Below the pieces are notes generated by a model. The model made no database searches and was not told where the DNA came from. It was given only the letters and a program-made list of their open reading frames with translations. Positions 12,535 to 18,853 of a stretch of 21,529 nt of DNA are shown here, one piece after another. Position 1 is the first letter of the stretch. Every line of letters begins with the position of its first letter. The translations under genes were made by a program, and so were the position numbers. The stretch is from a virus. Where the stretch lies: IMG/VR virus record IMGVR_UViG_3300027797_000165, positions 1-21,529 of that record. One strand, 5' to 3'.

Positions 12535-14739
12535 GTGGCCATCAGCCGTATGCAACGCGCATACAAAGCCGCAACCAAGGCCAGTATCGATGAGCTTGAA
12601 GCGCTGGAGGGTAGGATAGCAGAGCGTGAAGCCAACGGTGAACCGCCATCCGAAACAATCCTTTTCATGCGTCAGCGGATCATAGATAACATTGAGCAGC
12701 TCGGAAAGAACCTGAAGAAGTTCAGCGTAGAAGGGGCAACGATAACCGCAGATGGACAGTTACAAAGTGCCATACTTGCTAATGATGCAACGCAAAGCCT
12801 TGTGGAAGCGGCAGCGGGTAAAAAGCCTGCCGGGGTTACCCTTGGTACTAGCTGGACAAGTCTACCAGACGAAGCCTTGCAGGCCTTTGTCGGGTTCGCA
12901 GGCGATGGTTCGCCTCTGGCTGTCCTATTCGATGCCATCCCCCAAGTAACCACGGATGCCATGCAGATGGCTTTGGTACAAGGCATCAGCCTTGGTGAAG
13001 GCCCACGCACGGTAGCACGGCGGGTACGCAAGGCGGCAGACATCGGTAGGCAACGAGCCGAGACGATAGCACGTACTGAGATGATACGTGCAAGCCGGGA
13101 AGCCCAGCGGCAACTATATACGGAGAATCCTTCCGTAACCGGCTTCCGCCGACAGGCTACGCAGGATGCTAGGGTATGCCTTGCTTGCTTGGCTTTGTCC
13201 GGTACTCTGCAAGCCACAGATACCATCATGCCAAGCCACCCAAACTGCCGGTGCGTGATGATACCGGAGACGCTCTCCTGGGCAGAGATAACCGGCGATT
13301 CATCCATACCGGATACCAGGCCAGAGCTTGCTACCCCTGAACGCATTCTGGCTGGATTAACTAGAGAAGAAAAGTTTGCCATCATGGGACGTAAAAGATA
13401 CGAAATGTATCTTAACGGTATGAAACTAAACGAAATGGTTGAAGTTGTACCTAATCGTGATTGGGGGCCGACAACACGCATTAAACCATTACGTGATTTT
13501 GGAATTCCAACTAAACCATTTGTGCCTAAGCCAAAGCCGCCAGTATCACCTAAGCCTAAACCTATTGCACCTACTGCACAACCTAAACCAGTAGTAAAAC
13601 CACAACCTGTTGTGCAACCAAAGCCTATAGAACCGCCTAAGCCGATAGAGCAACCTAAGCCTCTACCAGTAAAACCAGAACCAGTAGCACCAAAGCCTGT
13701 GGTTGAAAAACCTAAACCACAACCTAAGCCAACGGAAATAAAACCTGAGATTGTAAAGCCAACGCAACAAGTTCAAGTCGTTGAAGCAGTGCAACCTGTC
13801 ACCAGAACAGCTGAAAGATTGCGAGATAAGTTACGCGATATTGATGCGACATCAAAACAAACTATCTCTGATCTTAGATCAAAACTTAAAGTCCTTGATG
13901 ATCAATACCAATCGTTGCTAGATAATCAATTTCAAAATGTTTCAGAAGACACACCGGGAGAATTTAATATAGATGCATTCTTACGGATAGGAGCCTATGC
14001 TGAAAAACCAGAGACTATTGTACTAAGAAAACAAATTGAAGAACTCACAGAACAAATAAACGAACAGATATTGCAAAGACAAACGTCAATGCATGAAGCA
14101 TTGAGGTCTGAAAAACCTATACAAATAGAATATGTTTCGCCTAATCAATCTATATACAAAACACAAGTCAATAGATCTAATACACGTACACATGAAACCG
14201 CTAGTGCAAGTGAAACAGATCACGCAAAGTGGGTTAGTGAAATGCAAACCGTTGTCTCATGGATTGACGAAAGACCATTAAAGCCTGTTCTACCTGTTTC
14301 GTCAGGTGTCAAACCAAATCAATTATTTATTGTTGAAGGTAAAGGCAGAAAAGGAATTGGTGGATGGTTCTCACGAGAACATAATGTAATTGCTCTCAAT
14401 AAAAATGTATTTACAGAGGATCACGTGACTATAGGTGGCCATGAATTTATCCATTATTTAGATTTCAATAGTTCAACATTACGGCAAGCAACAACAAAAT
14501 TCTACAACTACAGAACACGACTTGACAGACTTGAACTACACCCACAAGGATATGTCAAAGTTGATAACTGGGGCAGGGATTATGCTGGTCTAGTAATGTC
14601 AGATCTATCGTTTACGGGTGCTGAAGTTCCTTCAATAGGCATTGAATTTTTACTACAAGATCCATTGGCATTTGCTGAGCGTGATTTTGAATACTTCAAA
14701 TTTATGGTGGACAACGTACTATGCTCATCGCAACAATAA
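12535..14739 (+). CDS. MuF head protein fused to a metallopeptidase-like C-terminal effector domain
   Basis: 734 residues from GTG 12535. Residues 1-260 are the MuF/SPP1 gp7 domain: IGRQRAETIARTEMIRASRE, then C215-x2-C218 and HPNCRC (C238, C240). From about residue 325 to 420 it is a Pro/Lys-rich spacer (PKPKP, QPKPVV, PPKPIE repeats). A coiled coil covers about 430-550. The end carries a zincin signature, GGHEFIHYLDF (H636, E637, H640), with a likely third ligand in SIGIEFLLQD. DNA from about 13360 is much AT-richer than the MuF part. Phage MuF proteins with variable C-terminal enzymatic tips are known as polymorphic toxins. A small overlapping gene follows. The enzyme's substrate is unknown. 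Confidence 0.78.
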   Translation: MAISRMQRAYKAATKASIDELEALEGRIAEREANGEPPSETILFMRQRIIDNIEQLGKNLKKFSVEGATITADGQLQSAILANDATQSLVEAAAGKKPAGVTLGTSWTSLPDEALQAFVGFAGDGSPLAVLFDAIPQVTTDAMQMALVQGISLGEGPRTVARRVRKAADIGRQRAETIARTEMIRASREAQRQLYTENPSVTGFRRQATQDARVCLACLALSGTLQATDTIMPSHPNCRCVMIPETLSWAEITGDSSIPDTRPELATPERILAGLTREEKFAIMGRKRYEMYLNGMKLNEMVEVVPNRDWGPTTRIKPLRDFGIPTKPFVPKPKPPVSPKPKPIAPTAQPKPVVKPQPVVQPKPIEPPKPIEQPKPLPVKPEPVAPKPVVEKPKPQPKPTEIKPEIVKPTQQVQVVEAVQPVTRTAERLRDKLRDIDATSKQTISDLRSKLKVLDDQYQSLLDNQFQNVSEDTPGEFNIDAFLRIGAYAEKPETIVLRKQIEELTEQINEQILQRQTSMHEALRSEKPIQIEYVSPNQSIYKTQVNRSNTRTHETASASETDHAKWVSEMQTVVSWIDERPLKPVLPVSSGVKPNQLFIVEGKGRKGIGGWFSREHNVIALNKNVFTEDHVTIGGHEFIHYLDFNSSTLRQATTKFYNYRTRLDRLELHPQGYVKVDNWGRDYAGLVMSDLSFTGAEVPSIGIEFLLQDPLAFAERDFEYFKFMVDNVLCSSQQ

Positions 14740-14981
14740 CCGTAAGTGGGCAAGAGTCTAATTTGATTTATGACAATCAAAGACTATTTTTTGATGGCTA
14801 CTTAGAACCATTGAATGATGCAGTAAACACGAAAAAACTCATCAAGGCTCTAGGTATTATGGTTAGCGTTTTGCCAGCCCAAGTAGATATCGTTGAGGCT
14901 TTATCCAAATATAAAAATGTACGTGTTGAATACCTAAACATAATCCCAGAGTTTGACGATCAATCAGAAGTGCTAATTTAG
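14721..14981 (+). CDS. Putative partner (immunity-like) of the MuF extension
   Basis: 86 residues starting 19 bases before the end of the MuF gene, so translationally coupled. It shares the AT-rich composition of the MuF C-terminal part. The protein is beta/alpha with an early strand (MLIATITVSGQESNLIYDNQ), an amphipathic helix (NTKKLIKALGIMVSVLPAQV) and an acidic tail (IIPEFDDQSEVLI). There is no membrane segment or known family. Its size, acidity, coupling and position after a MuF protein with a variable tip are what is expected of an immunity protein, but this is inference. A plain unknown head-associated protein is the alternative. Confidence 0.55.
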   Translation: MLIATITVSGQESNLIYDNQRLFFDGYLEPLNDAVNTKKLIKALGIMVSVLPAQVDIVEALSKYKNVRVEYLNIIPEFDDQSEVLI

Positions 14982-14984
14982 GTA

Positions 14985-15001
14985 TGTGGGATAGTGAAGC
15001 C
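14985..15001 (+). promoter_or_regulatory. Repeated pre-start element, copy 2 (protease gene)
   Basis: TGTGGGATAGTGAAGCC directly precedes the protease ATG (15002). It differs from copy 1 by one base although 4 kb apart, and lies after the AT-rich MuF extension and its partner gene. GATAGT sits six bases before ATG. In-frame ATG 14984 would give MWDSEA before Met, but copy 3 shows that this peptide is not conserved. Confidence 0.55.
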
Positions 15002-15958
15002 ATGGACTTGCTGACATCTACCGTTGACGGTATCAAGAGCGACCGGTTAGGCTACGTCAAGGGCTACCTGGTTCGCTTTGGTGATACCAAGACCGCTGAC
15101 CTTGAAGGTGACTTTTTCACCGCTTCAACGGACTACGGCTTTCCGGTTGCCAAGGGGCAGCGCGTACCGCTCAACGTGTACTATCACCACGGCATGGATG
15201 CCGCTGTCGGTAAGAAGAGCATCGGTACAGGCTACATCAAGATGGACGATACCGGCTTATGGTACGAGGCACAGTTAGATCTAGCCGATGAATACGGCTC
15301 GATGATTGCAAAGCTCTGCAAGCAAGGCAAGATGGGCTTTTCATCTGGTGCCGCTGGTCATCTGGTAGAGCGCAAGAGCATGGGCGGTGCCGCTGAGATT
15401 ACCCGCTGGCCTATCGCTGAAGCAAGCATTACCCCAACACCCGCCGAGTATCGTAACAGTGTAAAGAGCCTGAAGGAGTACTACGGCATGGAGCCTATGA
15501 TGGATATGGAAGAAGAAGAGATGGTAATGGCTCCAATGCCTGAGCAGTCCCCTGAAGAATACGCCATGTCGGTATTTGATGAGTCCGAAGGTGACCTTAT
15601 CCACGAGGGGCTTGAAGCCTACTACGATGCGCTCTGTGGGGCCATCGAAGCCGTATCAGATCAAAGCATGGCGGATGCCATCATTGATGAATTTGCTCGA
15701 CGTGCAAAGGGCTTGTATGCCATGCACGGCATGAAGAGTGTACAACCCGCTTCCCTGCGGGGTGTTGAACGTCGGCTGCGGGAAGCAGTCGGTCTTAGCC
15801 GGACAAGCGCAAAGCGCCTTGCCCCTGTAGTCTGGGATTCACTGCGGGATGCAGGCCAGCCAGAGACGCAACCGGTACTCGTAGTAGAGGCGAAAGCCCA
15901 TGATATTGATGAGCGAGCTGACATATTGGCTCGCTTGGAGTTGTTGACACAACTATGA
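15002..15958 (+). CDS. Prohead maturation protease (HK97 type)
   Basis: 318 residues from ATG 15002. It has the HK97 prohead protease (U35/S78) layout: an N-terminal LGYVKGYLVRFGDTKTADLE, catalytic His in VYYHHGMDAAVG (H62/H63), GTGYIKMDDTGLWYEAQLDL, nucleophile in GKMGFSSGAAGHLV (S114/S115) and RWPIAEASITPTPAE. The C-terminal half (acidic MDMEEEEMVMAPMPEQSPEE, then helices) resembles a scaffold-like extension, so it may both scaffold and process the capsid. Its stop overlaps the capsid start (ATGA). It acts in the procapsid, trimming the capsid N-terminal delta domain. Confidence 0.9.
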   Translation: MDLLTSTVDGIKSDRLGYVKGYLVRFGDTKTADLEGDFFTASTDYGFPVAKGQRVPLNVYYHHGMDAAVGKKSIGTGYIKMDDTGLWYEAQLDLADEYGSMIAKLCKQGKMGFSSGAAGHLVERKSMGGAAEITRWPIAEASITPTPAEYRNSVKSLKEYYGMEPMMDMEEEEMVMAPMPEQSPEEYAMSVFDESEGDLIHEGLEAYYDALCGAIEAVSDQSMADAIIDEFARRAKGLYAMHGMKSVQPASLRGVERRLREAVGLSRTSAKRLAPVVWDSLRDAGQPETQPVLVVEAKAHDIDERADILARLELLTQL

Positions 15959-17235
15959 ATCTAACACAATTGCAGAATCAAAAAGATTCTGTGCTTGCTA
16001 CCGCGCGGGAGCTCGCTTCCGGTAACGGTGACCTTGCACAGGTCAAGAGCCTTATGGCCGAAGCCAAGGGCATCGAAGAGCGTATTGAGACCATCAAGGC
16101 ACTCGGACAAGGCCACCCTGTGGCAACCGAAGCGCAAGTAGACCAACCGTGGAAGTCGGGCGGCGTTGGACGCAATCCACTTTCCGGTACTCGTGATGAA
16201 GCTAACTACAAGGCGTACTGCTGGGGCCAGTGGGGCCGCTCTATCATGGGCAACCGTAAGGCCGCCGAGTGGTGCAAGGCTAACCTGAAGTCACAGAGCG
16301 AAGGCACGACAACCGCTGGTGGTTTCACCGTACCAGATCCGCTGTCGAGCGAACTTATCTACCTCCGTGAGCAGTTCGGCATTGCTCGCCAGAACTGCCG
16401 CATCTACCCGATGAGCAGCGATGTCTTGAACGTGCCTAACGCAACGGCATCCACCACGGTTTACTACCCTGGAGAGAATACGGCTATCACCGCTTCCGAC
16501 TTGACCTTTGCACAGGTCAACTTGGTTGCCAAGAAGCCATCGGTTCTTACTCAGGTTTCTAAAGAGTTGGCCGAAGATAGCATCATTGACTTTGGTGCAA
16601 CGCTTGCCCGTGACATGGCGTACGTCCTTGCTAAGGAAGAAGACCGCGTTGTTTTCAATAACGCTGTTGACTCTACATCTGGCCTCGATGGCATCCTTTA
16701 TGCTATCTACAGCAGCAACGCAACCAAGGCTAACATTGCTTCCTTGCAGGTCTTCACGACCGGCCAGACAATCACCTACAGCCCGACACTTGCTAACCTC
16801 AAGGGCATGGTTGCCAAGCTCCCAACATATGCCGCTAACGCTAAGTGGTTTATGCACAAGGAGATTTGGTACAACGCCATCGCACCTCTGCTTGATGCGC
16901 TCGGTGGAAACGCCATCAGCGACATTGCAAATGCTTACGGGCCTACGCCTATGCTCTACGGATACCCTGTGGTGTTCGTACAGAACATGCAGAAAACCTT
17001 GGCAGCATCCACTGCCTACATCCTCTTGGGTGACCTGAGCATGGGTACAGCATTCGGTGACCGCCGAACCGTTACCATCGAGGTTTCGGATCAGCGCTAC
17101 TTTGTCGAAGATGCGCTTGCATTCAAGGCAACTGAGCGATTCGCATTCAAGGCGTTCGACATTGGTAACGTTGATGCAACAGCAGCCAACCGCGTACCTG
17201 GCTCGCTTATCGTTGGAGCATCCGCAGCTACATAA
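15955..17235 (+). CDS. HK97-fold major capsid protein
   Basis: 426 residues. The first 60 are a charged coiled coil (NLTQLQNQKDSVLATARELA, GIEERIETIKALGQG), the delta domain expected to be removed by the upstream protease. The mature fold begins near TTTAGGFTVPDPLSSELIYL and continues with the family blocks VPNATASTTVYYPGENTAIT, LVAKKPSVLTQVSKELAEDS, FGATLARDMAYVLAKEEDRV and, near the end, GDRRTVTIEVSDQRYFVEDA followed by LAFKATERFAFKAFD. This is a complete HK97 capsid. A strong terminator follows, so it probably ends a transcript. Confidence 0.93.
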   Translation: MNLTQLQNQKDSVLATARELASGNGDLAQVKSLMAEAKGIEERIETIKALGQGHPVATEAQVDQPWKSGGVGRNPLSGTRDEANYKAYCWGQWGRSIMGNRKAAEWCKANLKSQSEGTTTAGGFTVPDPLSSELIYLREQFGIARQNCRIYPMSSDVLNVPNATASTTVYYPGENTAITASDLTFAQVNLVAKKPSVLTQVSKELAEDSIIDFGATLARDMAYVLAKEEDRVVFNNAVDSTSGLDGILYAIYSSNATKANIASLQVFTTGQTITYSPTLANLKGMVAKLPTYAANAKWFMHKEIWYNAIAPLLDALGGNAISDIANAYGPTPMLYGYPVVFVQNMQKTLAASTAYILLGDLSMGTAFGDRRTVTIEVSDQRYFVEDALAFKATERFAFKAFDIGNVDATAANRVPGSLIVGASAAT

Positions 17236-17254
17236 AGCGAGCGGTTCGTATCTC

Positions 17255-17289
17255 AAGCCCTCGGCAGACGTGCCGGGGGCTTTCTTTAT
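17255..17289 (+). terminator. Intrinsic terminator after the capsid gene
   Basis: AAGCCCTCGGCA (17255-17266) pairs with TGCCGGGGGCTT (17271-17282) over 12 bp with one G-U pair and a GACG loop. TTTCTTTAT follows at the stem base. It lies directly before copy 3 of the repeated pre-start element, the same order as at 10882-10924. Confidence 0.85.
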
Positions 17290-17290
17290 A

Positions 17291-17306
17291 TGTGGGATAG
17301 TGGAGC
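17291..17306 (+). promoter_or_regulatory. Repeated pre-start element, copy 3 (connector gene)
   Basis: TGTGGGATAGTGGAGC precedes the ATG at 17307 and is one base shorter than the other copies. The in-frame ATG at 17290 here gives only MWDSGA and a stop, so conservation is at the nucleotide level, not in a leader peptide. Confidence 0.55.
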
Positions 17307-17804
17307 ATGATGACACGAGCCGAAGCGATAGCGCAGGTATCACTTTTTGTAGATGCCCAGTCCTATCCGCAGATGTCCACCACCGACATAGGGAGCATCT
17401 TAGATTCCTACTCCCGGTTCAGCACTTGGACGGCTAGCACCACCTATGCTGTCGGTGACCGTGTAGTGCCTACAACGCCCAACGGCAGGGTGTATGAGTG
17501 TCGAGTAGCCGGTACGTCAGGCACGACACAACCTGATTACCCTGTCTACGCTCCCTACCAAGTCAAGGGCTTTACGCTAGAAGATGGCACCGGTGACCCA
17601 ACCCTGATGTGGGTGGACCAAGGCCCGATCAATGTTGAGCGCTACGATGTCAGGACAGCCACCCGCCAAGCATGGATGATAAAGGCTAGCCGTTGCGCTT
17701 CAGACATCGATGCTAAGGAAGGCACAAGCGATGTCAAGCTCTCCCAACTCAAAGCCCACTGCCTTTCAATGGCTGAACGATACCGCCCCCTGGTGTTCGC
17801 ATGA
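17307..17804 (+). CDS. Head-tail connector with inserted carbohydrate-binding-like domain
   Basis: 165 residues. The N-terminus (MMTRAEAIAQVSLFVDAQSY) and the C-terminus (RTATRQAWMIKASRCASDID, then KLSQLKAHCLSMAERYRPLV) form the helical bundle of gp6-type head-tail adaptors. Between them, about residues 36-110, sits WTASTTYAVGDRVVPTTPNG, RVYECRVAGTSGTTQPDYP and a final W. This is the pattern of chitin/carbohydrate-binding modules of the CBM5/12 kind seen in phage proteins. It would project from the neck. Position right after the capsid supports the connector role. The carbohydrate ligand is unknown. Confidence 0.68.
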   Translation: MMTRAEAIAQVSLFVDAQSYPQMSTTDIGSILDSYSRFSTWTASTTYAVGDRVVPTTPNGRVYECRVAGTSGTTQPDYPVYAPYQVKGFTLEDGTGDPTLMWVDQGPINVERYDVRTATRQAWMIKASRCASDIDAKEGTSDVKLSQLKAHCLSMAERYRPLVFA

Positions 17805-18166
17805 GTCCGATACTCCGCGCAACCATAAGCGCTGGTATGGTACGTAACCTGTGCCAAGACCGGGTAGAGATACACCGCTTCACCTTGACCGAAGACGGAC
17901 GTGGTGGTGCTACTGAGACATGGCGCAAGGTTGCCGAGTACAACGCCAGGCTAACCAACCAGAGCGACACAGAATCTATTGTAGGCGGTGGCATCCAGTC
18001 ATCTGCACAATGGACGCTGATTGTTGCTGTAGGGGCTGATGTCATGCCGCAGGATAGGGTCTACCGGGTGGGTGATGATGCCCGATATTACGATGTGATC
18101 GGGTCAGACTTTGGGCAGACGGAGTTGCTTGTGCAGCACGTTGGATTAGTGGAGCGGACATCATGA
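17801..18166 (+). CDS. Head closure (head-tail joining) protein
   Basis: 121 residues of the small beta-barrel type found after the connector in HK97- and SPP1-like phages (SPP1 gp16 family). RVEIHRFTLTEDGRGGATET, then WRKVAEYNARLTNQSDTE, AQWTLIVAVGADVMPQDRVY and a final IGSDFGQTELLVQHVGLVER show the usual pattern 'D.v.i.r.....d..G......w..v...A...' and 'GD.v.w.G..Y.V'. It closes the capsid portal after packaging and provides the tail docking surface. ATGA overlaps on both sides show tight coupling. Confidence 0.75.
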   Translation: MSPILRATISAGMVRNLCQDRVEIHRFTLTEDGRGGATETWRKVAEYNARLTNQSDTESIVGGGIQSSAQWTLIVAVGADVMPQDRVYRVGDDARYYDVIGSDFGQTELLVQHVGLVERTS

Positions 18167-18375
18167 GCGCATCGGAATACACGGCTATCGGTATCTTTGT
18201 GACTGGCTTGGTTGTTAGCCTGTTGGTCTACATCGTGCAGTTTCTCCACCGTATGGACAAACGCAATGCGGTTGATACCTTGACCATCAAAGACCACGGA
18301 CATAGACTGGTCAAACTTGAAGGCGATACCGGCGAACTAAAGACGCGGGTTACACACTTGGAGGCGAACCGATGA
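18163..18375 (+). CDS. Small membrane protein with coiled-coil tail
   Basis: 70 residues. A single N-terminal membrane helix (about residues 8-28, AIGIFVTGLVVSLLVYIVQF) is followed by a charged amphipathic helix with heptads (DHGHRLVKLEGDTGELKTRV THLEANR as two parts). A coiled coil plus one membrane segment resembles holin-associated or spanin-like small phage proteins such as the XhlA group, although XhlA has the reverse order. It overlaps the next gene, a two-segment holin-like protein, by ATGA, so the pair may form a lysis unit. Confidence 0.55.
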   Translation: MSASEYTAIGIFVTGLVVSLLVYIVQFLHRMDKRNAVDTLTIKDHGHRLVKLEGDTGELKTRVTHLEANR

Positions 18376-18623
18376 ACAGCATATCAATCAAAAGACTCGT
18401 GGTCGTTGTGATCGTGGCTTTCGTAGCTGCATTCACTTCCGTATTTGGCGATGGCATCCGCACATCCGAAGCACACGACATCGCCGAGCTCGGCGCAGTG
18501 CTTGCACTCTACGGGAGCAAGGCGGTAGCGGCTGGTGTCTCCGCTGCGGTGAGTTCTGTGCTGGCGTTCTTGACGATGCCGTTCAAGGGTACAAATGCGA
18601 ACAGCCTGAAGGTGGGCAAATGA
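18372..18623 (+). CDS. Putative holin with two membrane segments
   Basis: 83 residues with two hydrophobic helices: residues 9-26 (LVVVVIVAFVAAFTSVFG) and about 42-68 (AVLALYGSKAVAAGVSAAVS onward to a LAFLTMPF end). A short polar loop separates them and a basic tail (KGTNANSLKVGK) follows. This is the layout of class II holins. It lies among connector and spike genes rather than beside an endolysin, and no endolysin is visible in the window, so the lysis role is inferred from topology only. Confidence 0.5.
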   Translation: MNSISIKRLVVVVIVAFVAAFTSVFGDGIRTSEAHDIAELGAVLALYGSKAVAAGVSAAVSSVLAFLTMPFKGTNANSLKVGK

Positions 18624-18853
18624 CACCTGTGAACCTTATGAACTACCGAGCAGAGCGCACTGCGGACGGTACTGACTGGATTCTGTACGGTGAAATCACC
18701 GACAACAATAATCAGGTGCTGGCGTCATTCGGGCCAGATGGAACATCGCTCAACCAGTGGTGGGTGCAACAAGATAGTAACTTTCAAGAGACTTATGTCA
18801 ATATGTTTGCTGGGATTATGGCATCTGAAATTGTGAATGGAACGGCTGAGTAA
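18620..18853 (+). CDS. Unknown small protein before the spike gene
   Basis: 77 residues, starting by ATGA overlap and ending by TAATG overlap with the spike gene. The sequence is beta-rich (YRAERTADGTDWILYGEITD, then NNNQVLASFGPDG) followed by a helical C-terminus (NFQETYVNMFAGIMASEIVN). Its position and composition fit a small virion or fibre-associated component. I recognise no family. Confidence 0.55.
   Translation: MTPVNLMNYRAERTADGTDWILYGEITDNNNQVLASFGPDGTSLNQWWVQQDSNFQETYVNMFAGIMASEIVNGTAE

Noticed and set aside
12672-13481. Minus-strand open frame of 269 codons opposite the MuF gene
   Set aside because: The plus strand carries the MuF motifs; the opposite frame is Arg/Ser/Ala-rich without domain signs.
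13500-13800. Proline-codon repeats as a tandem repeat array
   Set aside because: The repeat is irregular at DNA level and is explained by the Pro/Lys-rich spacer of the MuF protein.
16291-17343. Long minus-strand open frame opposite the capsid gene (350 codons)
   Set aside because: It is antisense to a clear HK97 capsid, has no SD or recognisable domain, and its Cys-rich sequence is typical of a shadow frame.
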